Position numbers and translations under genes: made by a program
Assembly (NCBI RefSeq): GCF_002104795.1
Contig: NZ_NCXO01000006.1
Location: forward strand, 1 to 64,000
DNA from: Mycolicibacillus koreensis
GTDB lineage: Bacteria; Actinomycetota; Actinomycetes; Mycobacteriales; Mycobacteriaceae
DNA length: 64,000 nucleotides
Direction: 5' to 3'
In this document: one piece after another, positions 53,865 to 62,476 of the stretch
Layout: every line of letters begins with the position of its first letter
Numbering within the stretch: position 1 is the stretch's first letter
Notes under the pieces: model-generated
The model's input: the letters and a program-made list of their open reading frames with translations, nothing else
Told to the model about the DNA's origin: nothing
The model's database searches: none

Positions 53865-56288
53865 ATGTTGCTCGATGCGATGCGGGTGCTCGAAGTGGCC
53901 GAGGGGCGGGAAAGCACCGCGGTGGCCCGCCTGTTCGCCGATCTCGGCGCCGACGTGCTCAAGGTGGAACCGCCCGGCGGCAGCGTCGACCGCGCCGAGT
54001 GTCCCCGCGTGGCCGGGGTGAGCATCCCGTTCGCGGTGCACAACGCCAACAAGCGCAGCCTCACCCTGGATCCGCGCGACCCCGCGGACCGACGCCGGTT
54101 CGCCGAGTACGCCGGCACCGCCGACATCCTCGTCGACAGCGGGGTGCCGGGCCGCGCCGCGGCCTACGGGGCGTCGGCCGCCGAACTCGCCCGGCGCCAC
54201 CGGCATCTGGTGGCGGTGACGTTGAGCCCGTTCGGTGCGACCGGACCGCGCGCCGAGTGGCAGGCGACCGACGCGGTGTTCTACGCGCTGTCCGGGGCGT
54301 TGTCGCGTTCGGGGCCGACCACCGGCACCCCGGTGCTGCCGCCGGTGGGGATCGCCTCGGCGACCGCTGCCGTGCAGGCGTGTTGGGCGACCCTGGTCGC
54401 CTACTACCACCGCCTGCACACCGGGGTCGGCGATTTCGTCGACTTCTCCCGCTTCGACGCGGTGGCGACCGGCCTGGATCCGGTGTTCGGCACCCACGGC
54501 CAGACCGCGGCCGCCCAACGCGGCCCGCAGCGGTGGCGGGGGCGGCCGAAAAACCAAGACGCCTACCCGATCTTCGCGTGCGCCGACGGCCACGTGCGGA
54601 TCTGTGTGATGTCGCCGCGGCAATGGCACGGCCTGCGCGCCTGGCTGGGCGAACCTGCTGAGTTCCAAAGCCCCGAGTTCGACCGGATCGGCGCCCGGTT
54701 CGCTGCCTGGCCGCAGATCGCGGTGCTTGTCGCCGATTTGTTCGCCGCGCACACCATGGCCGAACTGGTGGCCACCGGCCAGGATCACCGGGTGCCGATC
54801 GCCGCGGTGCTCTCACCCGCGCAGGTGCTCACCGCCGAGCATTTCACCACGATCGGCGCGATCGGCGACACCGAACTCACACCGGGCCTGCACGTCCCGG
54901 CGCCGGTCGGTTACTTTCGTGTCGACGGGGATCGCGCCGGTTGGCGCACCCCGGCGACGGAGCCGGCCGCGACCGGGATCGACTGGGCAGCAGCGGCTCT
55001 CGATGCAACACCGGCAAGCCCTGCCGACCCCACCGGCTATCCGTTCGCCGGGTTGCGCGTCATCGACCTGGGCATCATCGTGGCCGGCGGGGAGACCAGC
55101 CGGCTCTTCGCCGACCTGGGGGCGCACGTCATCAAGGTGGAGAGCCGCGATCACCCCGACGGCCTGCGCCAGACCCGCCCCGGCCAGCCCATGAGCGAAT
55201 CGTTCGCATGGGCCCACCGCAACAGCCTCGGGCTGGGCCTGGATCTGCGCAGCGTCGACGGCGCGGCGCTGTTCGCCCGGCTGGTCGCCGACGCCGACGT
55301 GCTGCTGGCCAACTTCAAGCCTGGCACCCTGGCCGGGTTGGGCTTCGACGCGAACCGGCTGCGCTCGCTCAACCCGCGCCTGGTCGTCGCCGAGAGCAGC
55401 GCATTCGGCGACACCGGTCCGTGGAGCGCCCGGATGGGCTACGGCCCGCTGGTACGCGCCACCACCGGGGTCACCCAGTTGTGGACCGCGCCGGACCGCT
55501 CCGCCCCGGCCGACCGGCACCCGTTCTACGACGCGACGACGATCTTCCCCGACCATGTGGCCGGCCGGGTCACCGCGATCGGTGCGCTGGCCGCGTTGAT
55601 CGACCGCCACCACGGCGGCGGCGGGCACCGCGTGCACGTCGCGCAGACCGAGGTCGCGATCAACCAGCTGGCCACCCACTATGTGGCTGCCGGTGCCGGC
55701 GCGGCCGTCGGGGCGGCCCTGGAGCCGGCCACCGGCATCGACGCGGTCTGCCCGGCCGCCGGTGACGACGAGTGGTGCGTGATCTCGGTGCGCTGCGACG
55801 CCGACTGGCGGCGTCTGGCCGCGCTGATCGGTCGGCCGGAACTGGCCGACGACCCGCGGTTCTGCGGTGTGGCCCGGTTGTCACACCGCGAGGAGCTCAC
55901 CGCCGCCCTGGTGGAGTGGACGCGCAGCCGCGACCCGTTGACGGTGGCCACCACGCTGCAGGAGGCCGGGGTCCCCGCCGCCCCGATGAACCGGCCCCCC
56001 GACATCGCCGAGGATCCCCAGCTGCGCCACCGCCGGCTGTTCGCCGCGATGACCCATCCGCTCTTCGCGCAGCCGCTGCCGGCGGAGACCGGGCCGGCGC
56101 CGTTTCACCACATCCCGCCGGCGCCGCACCGGCCGGCGCCGCAGCCCGGCCAGGACACCCGCGAGATCTGCACCACGGTGCTCGGACTCACCGACGCCGA
56201 GATCGACCGGCTGGTGGCCGACGGGGTGCTGTTCACCGCCGATCCCGTTGAATCCGTTCCCGATTCCCGTTCCTCGGAGGTGAGCTGA
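53865..56288 (+). CDS. double-domain type III CoA-transferase (CaiB/BaiF; Rv1866-like)
   Basis: An 807-residue protein made of two CaiB-like halves (about 1-370 and 395-800), each with LFADLGA(D/H)V(L/I)KVE near its start. Family III enzymes move CoA between carboxylic acids through an Asp-linked anhydride. The Asp position is filled in the N-terminal half (VDFSRFDAVA) but is Glu in the C-terminal half (HVAQTEVAIN). Its 3' end overlaps the next gene by one base (TGATG), so it works with the thiolase-like partner. ATG 53865 begins the conserved segment and follows a -10 element. Confidence 0.9.
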   Translation: MLLDAMRVLEVAEGRESTAVARLFADLGADVLKVEPPGGSVDRAECPRVAGVSIPFAVHNANKRSLTLDPRDPADRRRFAEYAGTADILVDSGVPGRAAAYGASAAELARRHRHLVAVTLSPFGATGPRAEWQATDAVFYALSGALSRSGPTTGTPVLPPVGIASATAAVQACWATLVAYYHRLHTGVGDFVDFSRFDAVATGLDPVFGTHGQTAAAQRGPQRWRGRPKNQDAYPIFACADGHVRICVMSPRQWHGLRAWLGEPAEFQSPEFDRIGARFAAWPQIAVLVADLFAAHTMAELVATGQDHRVPIAAVLSPAQVLTAEHFTTIGAIGDTELTPGLHVPAPVGYFRVDGDRAGWRTPATEPAATGIDWAAAALDATPASPADPTGYPFAGLRVIDLGIIVAGGETSRLFADLGAHVIKVESRDHPDGLRQTRPGQPMSESFAWAHRNSLGLGLDLRSVDGAALFARLVADADVLLANFKPGTLAGLGFDANRLRSLNPRLVVAESSAFGDTGPWSARMGYGPLVRATTGVTQLWTAPDRSAPADRHPFYDATTIFPDHVAGRVTAIGALAALIDRHHGGGGHRVHVAQTEVAINQLATHYVAAGAGAAVGAALEPATGIDAVCPAAGDDEWCVISVRCDADWRRLAALIGRPELADDPRFCGVARLSHREELTAALVEWTRSRDPLTVATTLQEAGVPAAPMNRPPDIAEDPQLRHRRLFAAMTHPLFAQPLPAETGPAPFHHIPPAPHRPAPQPGQDTREICTTVLGLTDAEIDRLVADGVLFTADPVESVPDSRSSEVS

Positions 56289-57760
56289 TGACCGTTGATC
56301 CCCGCACACCGGTGTTGGTCGGCTACGGCCAGATCAACCACCACGACACCGACCCGGTCGAGCCGGTGGATCTGATGGTCGCCGCCGCCCGCCGCGCCGG
56401 GTCGGCGGCGGTGCTCGAGGCCGTCGACACGATACGGATCGTCAACCTGCTCTCGGCGCAGTACCGCGATCCCGGGCTGCTGCTCGGTCAGCGGCTGGGG
56501 CTCGAGGCGGTACGCACCGGCTACACCGGGCTGGGCGGCAACACCCCACAGACGCTGCTCAACCGCACCTGCCACGACATCCAGCACGGCAACGCCGAGG
56601 TGGTGCTGCTCGCCGGCGGGGAGACCTGGCGTACCCGTACCCGCTTGCGGGCCGCCGGGGGGAGGCTGACCTGGACCCACCAGGACGACACCGTCGCCGT
56701 CGCCGAGTGTTCCGATGAGAACGTGCCGATGGCCGGCCCGGCCGAGGAACGGATCCGGCTCGATCGCCCCGCCTACGTCTACCCGTTGTTCGAGCAGGCG
56801 CTGCGCAGCGCCGCCGGCGTCGCGATCGACGAGCACCGCCGCAACCTCGGCGCGCTGTGGGCGCGGTTCTCCGCGGTCGCCGCCGACAACCCGCACGCCT
56901 GGATCCGCGAACCGGTTGCCGCAGAGCAGATCTGGCGTCCCGATACCGGCAACCGGATGATCAGCTGGCCCTACACCAAGTTGATGAACTCCAACAACAT
57001 GGTCGATCAGGCGGCGGCGTTGATCCTCACGTCGGTACAGACCGCCACACGGCTGCGGATCCCCCGAGAGCAGTGGGTTTTCCCCTACACCGGTACCGAC
57101 GCGCACGACACCTACGCGATCAGTGAACGCGCCGAGCTGCACCGCTCACCGGCGATCCGGATCGGTGCGGCCCGTGCGTTGCAGCTGGCCGGCGTCGGCG
57201 TCGATGACGTCGACTACGTCGACCTCTACTCGTGTTTCCCGTCGGCGGTGCAGGTGGCCGCCGCCGAGATCGGGTTGGCGGTCGATGATCCGGCCCGCCC
57301 GCTCACCGTCACCGGGGGACTGACGTTCGCCGGCGGGCCGTGGAACAACTACGTCATGCACGCCATCGCGACGATGGCCGAGCGTCTCGTCGCCCATCCG
57401 GGTAGCCGTGGGTTGGTCACGGCCAATGGTGGTTACCTGACCAAGCACAGTTTCGGGGTGTACGGCACCGAGCCGCCGCCGTCACGGTTCGTCTGGGAGG
57501 ACGTGCAACCGGCGGTCGACGCCGAGGAGACCTGCACCGCGGCGGTGCACTGGGAGGGTGCCGGCACCGTCGAGGCGTGGACGGTGCCGTTCGACCGGAA
57601 CGGCAGCCCGGCCAAGGCGTTCCTGGCGGTGCGCACCCCGGATCGTCGGCGCACGCTGGCCTGGATCAGCGATCCGGCCGCAGCAGCCGAGACGGTCGAC
57701 ACCGATATCGCCGGTGCCGCGGTCACCGTGCACGCCGACGGCACCGCGACCCTCGCCTAA
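56288..57760 (+). CDS. thiolase-like acetyl-CoA acetyltransferase (Rv1867-like)
   Basis: A 490-residue thiolase-superfamily protein of the SCP-x/lipid-transfer group. RTPVLVGYGQINHHD is the N-terminal strand, VDYVDLYSCFPSAVQVAAAEIG the mid-region, and TGGLTFAGGPWNNYVMHAI the C-terminal active-site segment. A classical N-terminal catalytic Cys is not clear, although NRTCHDIQHGNAE carries a candidate. With the adjoining CoA-transferase it may degrade an unusual acyl-CoA. Its stop overlaps the stop of the converging reductase gene. Confidence 0.86.
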   Translation: MTVDPRTPVLVGYGQINHHDTDPVEPVDLMVAAARRAGSAAVLEAVDTIRIVNLLSAQYRDPGLLLGQRLGLEAVRTGYTGLGGNTPQTLLNRTCHDIQHGNAEVVLLAGGETWRTRTRLRAAGGRLTWTHQDDTVAVAECSDENVPMAGPAEERIRLDRPAYVYPLFEQALRSAAGVAIDEHRRNLGALWARFSAVAADNPHAWIREPVAAEQIWRPDTGNRMISWPYTKLMNSNNMVDQAAALILTSVQTATRLRIPREQWVFPYTGTDAHDTYAISERAELHRSPAIRIGAARALQLAGVGVDDVDYVDLYSCFPSAVQVAAAEIGLAVDDPARPLTVTGGLTFAGGPWNNYVMHAIATMAERLVAHPGSRGLVTANGGYLTKHSFGVYGTEPPPSRFVWEDVQPAVDAEETCTAAVHWEGAGTVEAWTVPFDRNGSPAKAFLAVRTPDRRRTLAWISDPAAAAETVDTDIAGAAVTVHADGTATLA

Positions 57761-58989
57761 CTGCGCAGCGACGCGATCGTGGTGTCCGGGTCGGCGAGCC
57801 GGTCGGGGTCGACTGGGGTTTTCGCCCGGATCAAGGCCTTGATGTCGTCGAGCCCCTCCCAGATGTTGACGTTCATCCCGGCGAGGACCCGGTTCTGCGC
57901 GTCGAGCCAGAACGCGGTGAACTCGCGGCCGGCGACGTCACCGCGCAACACCACCCGCGCGTACTGCGCAGCGTGCCCGACGTACTCCATGCCGAGGTCG
58001 TACTGGTCGGTGAAGAAGTACGGCAGGTTGTCGTATTCGCCGGGGTGGCCGAGCATGCCGGCCGCGGCGACGGCGGGCTGATTCAGCGCAGTCGCCCAGT
58101 GTTCGGTGCGGACCCGCGCACCCAGCACCGGAATCTGCGCCGCGGCGATGTCTCCGACGGCGTAGATGTCGGGGTCGCTGCTGCACAGGGCGGCGTCGAC
58201 GACGACCCCGCCGTCGGCGGTGGCCAGCCCGGCCGCCTCGGCCAGTTCCAGGTTGGGTTGGGCACCGACGGCCACCAGCACCGCATCGGCGCTGATCGTC
58301 GTACCGTCGCGCAGTTTCAGACCCGTGGCGGCGCCGTCTGCGGTGGTGATCTCCTCGACGTTGGCGCCCAGACGCAGATCGACGTCGTGGTCGCGGTGCA
58401 GTGTCGCGAACACCTCTCCGAGTTCGGGGCCGAGGGCGCGCAGCAGCGGTGCGGCGGCCGCCTCCACGACGTGCACCGTCGCGCCGCGCTGACGCGCCGA
58501 GGCGGCCACCTCCAGACCGATCCATCCGGCGCCAATCACCGCCAGGGTGGCCGGCTTGGCCAGCAGGGCGTCGAGCGCTGCGGCGTCGTCGACGGTGCGC
58601 AGATAGTGCACGCCGGTGGCGTCGGAGCCGGGGATCGGGGGGCGCCGCGACCGCGATCCGGTCGCCAGCAGCAGCTTGTCGTAGCTGATCGCGGTGCCAT
58701 CGGCCAGCCGCACCGTGTGCTCCCCGGGATCGAGTGCCTCCGCCCGCACCCCCAGGCGCAGGTCGATGTCGTTGTCGCGGTACCACTCGGCGGGATGGAC
58801 GGTGAAATCCTCGAGGGACTTGGCGCCGGCCAGGTATTCCTTCGACAGCGGCGGGCGCTCGTAGGGGAGCCGGTCCTCCTCGCCGATCAACACGATCGTG
58901 CCGTCGAAACCCTTCTCCCGCAACGCTTCGACAGCTTTCATCCCGGCCAGTCCGGCCCCTACGACGACAAAATTCTGCGACTTGGCCAT
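57757..58989 (-). CDS. FAD-dependent ferredoxin-type reductase (Rv1869c-like)
   Basis: A 410-residue pyridine-nucleotide-disulfide-oxidoreductase fold protein without redox Cys. FAD motif FVVVGAGLAGMKAVEAL, NAD motif LAVIGAGWIGLEVAASA, central DKLLLATGSRSRRPPIPG and IYAVGDIAAAQIP, then the reductase C-terminal domain (PYFFTDQYDLGMEYVGHA). Likely supplies electrons to a ferredoxin and thence a P450 or Rieske oxygenase; no such partner is adjacent. The ATG at 58989 is chosen because the FAD motif follows within ten residues; the frame is open far 5'. Confidence 0.9.
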   Translation of the reverse strand: MAKSQNFVVVGAGLAGMKAVEALREKGFDGTIVLIGEEDRLPYERPPLSKEYLAGAKSLEDFTVHPAEWYRDNDIDLRLGVRAEALDPGEHTVRLADGTAISYDKLLLATGSRSRRPPIPGSDATGVHYLRTVDDAAALDALLAKPATLAVIGAGWIGLEVAASARQRGATVHVVEAAAAPLLRALGPELGEVFATLHRDHDVDLRLGANVEEITTADGAATGLKLRDGTTISADAVLVAVGAQPNLELAEAAGLATADGGVVVDAALCSSDPDIYAVGDIAAAQIPVLGARVRTEHWATALNQPAVAAAGMLGHPGEYDNLPYFFTDQYDLGMEYVGHAAQYARVVLRGDVAGREFTAFWLDAQNRVLAGMNVNIWEGLDDIKALIRAKTPVDPDRLADPDTTIASLRS

Positions 58990-59064
58990 GACGATGCTCC
59001 GTTCGACGGTGTGGACCCACTGTTGCGCGCAACCGATCTCTGGGGGAGTTTGTTCCCAATCACG

Positions 59065-59092
59065 TCGACATCCGAAACCCGCCCAGTACTCT
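59065..59092 (+). promoter_or_regulatory. SigA-type promoter of the RyR-domain gene
   Basis: TCGACA (59065-59070, 5 of 6 to TTGACA) and TACTCT (59087-59092) are 16 bp apart. A start near 59099 gives a ~23-nt leader with the GGAGGGGGAG Shine-Dalgarno before the GTG at 59122. Confidence 0.5.
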
Positions 59093-59121
59093 GATCCGAA
59101 CAGCACGGAGGGGGAGCGGTC

Positions 59122-60924
59122 GTGGTCATCGGTCGTCAGCGCGCCCAACCCGGCCTTCGGGGCAACCGTGCCGCCGTACACCGGCGGGTGCTGGGCGCAT
59201 TGACCGACCCCCGCTGGTATTGGCTGTTGATCCCGGCCGGGCTGGCTGCGTTTGCCCTCGGTTTCTGGGGTTACGGAACCTATGCCGAGGGCACCCACTC
59301 CGTTTCCGACGCCATCTACGGCAGCGTGAAGCTGTTTCTGCTCAGCGCGGCACCGCAGCCGGAGACCCACGTCGGGGTGGCCCTGAACATCGCGCGGTTC
59401 CTCGCTCCGACCGTGGCAGGCTGGGCCACTCTGATCGCCATCGTCTCGGTGTTCCGGGAACGTGTGCAGCAGATGTTGATTCCGTTCAAACGCGGCCACG
59501 TCGTTGTCTGTGGGCTCGGTTATGTCGGGTTCGCTTTCGTTCAGCGGCTGCGCGACGCCGGATACCGGGTGGTCGTCATCGAACGCGACGACTCCAATCC
59601 GCAGATCAAGACGTGCCGGGAGTGGGGGTTCCCGGTGATCGTCGGCGACGCCCAACTCCCTCCGACGTTGACGGCGGCCGGAACCCGCCGGGCGGCGCGG
59701 CTGCTGGCGGTCACCCCCGACAGCGTCACCAACACCGAGATCGTGGCCTGCGCCCGCCATCTCGCCGACGCCACGCTGTTGGGCCGCCGCCGGCTCCGTT
59801 GTTTGGCCCGGATCACCGACCCGGGCCTCAGCGTGGCACTGCGGATTCGCGAGACCAACCGTGGCGATGATTCGACGCTGGATTTCTTCAACATCGAGGA
59901 GATAGCCGCGCGGATGCTGCTCGACCGCTATCCGGTCACCGCCGACCGGCCCCACCTGTTGGTGGCCCACCTCGACACCCTCGGGGCGCGGTTGGTCATC
60001 GACGCGGCGCGACGCTGGCATGATCGTCGCAGCGACCCGCAGGTCCCGCTGCGGGTCACCGTCGTCGATGACGACGCCGACCGGCAGGTGGCGGCGCTGC
60101 GCGCCGCCTGTCCGCCGCTGGACCAGGTCTGCGAGTTCTCCTGCGTCGCGGCCACGGCAGCCGGATGGGATCACCTCGCCGAGACCGAGCGGACGCGTCG
60201 CGGCGCAGCGCACCCCGACCCGCCGGTCGCGGGCGCGTTCGTCACCGCCCGCCACGACGATCAGACGGTGCGCACCGCGTTGGCGCTGCGGCAGGCGCTG
60301 GGCCCGGCCGTGCCGGTGGTGGCGGCGTTATCGCGGGCCTACGCGGTCGCCGACCTGCTCGAGGACGCCGCCGCGCCCGCAGCGTTGCGCGTGACAGTGT
60401 TTCGGACCCTCGCCGAGACGTGCAGCGTGGAGTTGGTCGAGGGCGGTTCGTTCGAGTCGATTGCCCAGGAGATTCACCGGCGATATTGCTTGATGCAGCC
60501 TGCCGATGCGACACCGCCGTCGTGGGCCGACCTCGACGCGGAACGACGCCGATCAAGCCGTTCTCAGGCTCGACATATCGGGATCAAACTTCGCAGTATC
60601 GGCTGCGAGATTGCGCCCTTGCGCGACTGGGCGGCCCGCGATTTCCGCTTCACCGACGACGAGCTCGTCACGCTCAGCATCATGGAACATGATCGCTGGC
60701 AGCAGGCGAAGCAGGACGACGGGTGGACCCTGGGTCCCAAAAGCGCCGAACGCAAAACGGATCCGCATTTGGTGCCCTGGCATGCCCTTCCCGCAGAGAT
60801 AGCCGACTGGGATCGTCGTTTCGTTCTCGCCATTCCCGAAATGTTGGCCGCGGTCGGACTGCAAATCGTCGATACCCGTAACGACGTCCCCCGTTATCCA
60901 TTAACGCGGATTGATTCCAAATAA
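59122..60924 (+). CDS. two-helix membrane TrkA-N/RCK-like protein with C-terminal RyR domain
   Basis: A 600-residue protein. TM1 is about 32-52 and TM2 about 94-111; between them SVSDAIYGSVKLFLLS sits where a K+ channel has its pore helix, but no TVGYG filter follows. A TrkA-N Rossmann domain begins with VVVCGLGYVGFAF (~127-139), and a second similar unit may lie at ~278-405. Residues ~505-585 match a ryanodine-receptor (RyR) domain: MEHDRWQQ, DDGWTLGP, DPHLVPWHALP and DWDRRF. RyR domains in bacteria are proposed nucleotide sensors. The closest framework is a channel- or transporter-like membrane effector gated by ligand. No H37Rv equivalent holds this place. A TIR gene starts 55 nt downstream. 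Confidence 0.85.
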   Translation: MVIGRQRAQPGLRGNRAAVHRRVLGALTDPRWYWLLIPAGLAAFALGFWGYGTYAEGTHSVSDAIYGSVKLFLLSAAPQPETHVGVALNIARFLAPTVAGWATLIAIVSVFRERVQQMLIPFKRGHVVVCGLGYVGFAFVQRLRDAGYRVVVIERDDSNPQIKTCREWGFPVIVGDAQLPPTLTAAGTRRAARLLAVTPDSVTNTEIVACARHLADATLLGRRRLRCLARITDPGLSVALRIRETNRGDDSTLDFFNIEEIAARMLLDRYPVTADRPHLLVAHLDTLGARLVIDAARRWHDRRSDPQVPLRVTVVDDDADRQVAALRAACPPLDQVCEFSCVAATAAGWDHLAETERTRRGAAHPDPPVAGAFVTARHDDQTVRTALALRQALGPAVPVVAALSRAYAVADLLEDAAAPAALRVTVFRTLAETCSVELVEGGSFESIAQEIHRRYCLMQPADATPPSWADLDAERRRSSRSQARHIGIKLRSIGCEIAPLRDWAARDFRFTDDELVTLSIMEHDRWQQAKQDDGWTLGPKSAERKTDPHLVPWHALPAEIADWDRRFVLAIPEMLAAVGLQIVDTRNDVPRYPLTRIDSK

Positions 60925-60979
60925 CGGCCGCCGGGCTTAAACTTCGCGTAATTACCAGGCCAGGAGCCTGAGGGGAGCC

Positions 60980-62473
60980 ATGCTGTTCATCAGTTACGCC
61001 AGCCAGGACAAGGCTGTGATCGAAACCCTTGTCACCACGTTGCGGCGCAGCGGCCAACGCGTCTGGCTCGATGAGGAACTCGGCGGCGGTGAGACCTGGT
61101 GGCGGGCGATCCTCGAGCAGATCCGGCGCGCCGACCTGTTCGTGGTCGCGGTGTCGGAGCATTCGCTGGCCTCCAAACCCTGCCAAGCAGAATTGCGCTA
61201 CGCGCAGGCCCTGAAGCGCCCCGTGCTGCCGGTTCAGATCGGTGCCGTCGACAGCCTGCGGTTGACCCCGCTGGCCACCACGCAAATCTTCGATTTCCGT
61301 CATCCCACCGCCCGGTCCCGTGAGCAATTGCTGGCCGCGGCGAGCACGTTGATCGGGCGTGACGCGCCCCTGCCGACACCGCTACCCGCCGAACCGCCGG
61401 TGCCCTTCGCCTATTTGATGCGGCTGGCCACCACGATGAGCAGCCCGGAGTTGAGTCGCTACCAGCAGGCGGAGTTGGTGACCGAGTTGAAGAACCGGCT
61501 CGATGAGGACCGGAACGATCCAGCCGCGTGCCGCGACATCACCCGGTTGCTCTACCTGCTCCATGAGCGCCCCGACGTCACCTGGCGCACCCGCACCGAT
61601 ATCGACGCCATTCTCGGGCTCGCCGCCGGCCCGGCCAGCGGGCCCCTGCCAACCCCGACCCAGCCGTTCACCGGCCCGCAGGCAGTGTCGACGCTGGCCT
61701 TCACCGCTCCGCAGCCGCTGGCCGAACCGCCCACTCACCCCGCCGCCGAGACCACCGCGGCGCCTCCGGGTTGGTGGCGCCGGCACCGGCGGTGGCTGCT
61801 CGCCGGCGCGGCCGCTGTCGTCTCGGTGGTCACGGCCACCGTGGTGGTGGTGATCACCCGCCCCGCCCCGGTGTCTGCCGGGCCGATGTTGATCAGCGAC
61901 GCCGACTTGGAGCCGATCATGGGCACCGAGCAGCTGGCAATCGCCGATAGCGGCGTCGCACAGGCCAAACAGAGCAGCCTGGTCGACATCACCCCCACCG
62001 AGTGCGGTGGTGCGCTGTATCCCGGGCTCGACAGTGACTATCTCGACAGCGGGGCCCAGCAGGTGTCGTGGCGGGTGTCCGAGCCGCCCGGCGGATTGAA
62101 ACGCGCCGGAGTCAACAACAATCCGTTCGTCGACCAGGCTGTCGCCGTCTTCGCGCCGAAATCAGCGGCCGGCGCGGAGTTCGTGCGGCGCTCGGCGCAG
62201 CAATGGCGTGACTGTGCCGGAAAGACGGTGACCGTCGATTATCGCGACGGTGCGGTATTCACCTGGCTGCTGGGTGAGCCACGCGGGGAGAGCCCGCGCA
62301 TCGTCCACTCGTTCACCCTGGTCGCCAACCCCGACTACGGATGTCAACGGGTGCTCAACGCGGTCGCCGACGCAGTCATCGACGTCAAGACCTGCGGGAT
62401 CGGACTGACCGATCAGGCCAACCGGGTCAGCGCCCGGCTGATCGGAACCCTAACCGACATCCCGTCTTTTTGA
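60980..62473 (+). CDS. TIR domain - TM - PknH-like sensor domain protein
   Basis: A 497-residue single-pass protein. Residues 1-~125 are a TIR domain (MLFISYASQDKAVI, VVAVSEHSLASKPCQAEL) with E71 in the CxxE position that is catalytic in TIR NADases. Residues ~140-265 are a helical stretch then a Pro-rich linker. One membrane helix (271-294) follows. Residues ~301-497 resemble the extracytoplasmic sensor of mycobacterial PknH, with four Cys (342, 412, 455, 472) in the usual two-pair pattern and PMLISDADLEPIMGTEQL at its start. The TIR is inside and the sensor outside. AGGGGAG precedes the ATG. It follows the RyR gene on the same strand; the C-x-C pattern and domain order are seen, the function is inferred. 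Confidence 0.87.
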   Translation: MLFISYASQDKAVIETLVTTLRRSGQRVWLDEELGGGETWWRAILEQIRRADLFVVAVSEHSLASKPCQAELRYAQALKRPVLPVQIGAVDSLRLTPLATTQIFDFRHPTARSREQLLAAASTLIGRDAPLPTPLPAEPPVPFAYLMRLATTMSSPELSRYQQAELVTELKNRLDEDRNDPAACRDITRLLYLLHERPDVTWRTRTDIDAILGLAAGPASGPLPTPTQPFTGPQAVSTLAFTAPQPLAEPPTHPAAETTAAPPGWWRRHRRWLLAGAAAVVSVVTATVVVVITRPAPVSAGPMLISDADLEPIMGTEQLAIADSGVAQAKQSSLVDITPTECGGALYPGLDSDYLDSGAQQVSWRVSEPPGGLKRAGVNNNPFVDQAVAVFAPKSAAGAEFVRRSAQQWRDCAGKTVTVDYRDGAVFTWLLGEPRGESPRIVHSFTLVANPDYGCQRVLNAVADAVIDVKTCGIGLTDQANRVSARLIGTLTDIPSF

Positions 62474-62476
62474 GCA

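Noticed and set aside
59122..62473. Toxin-antitoxin pair
   Set aside because: Both proteins are large membrane proteins without toxin-antitoxin size, overlap or DNA-binding domains; a signalling pair fits better.
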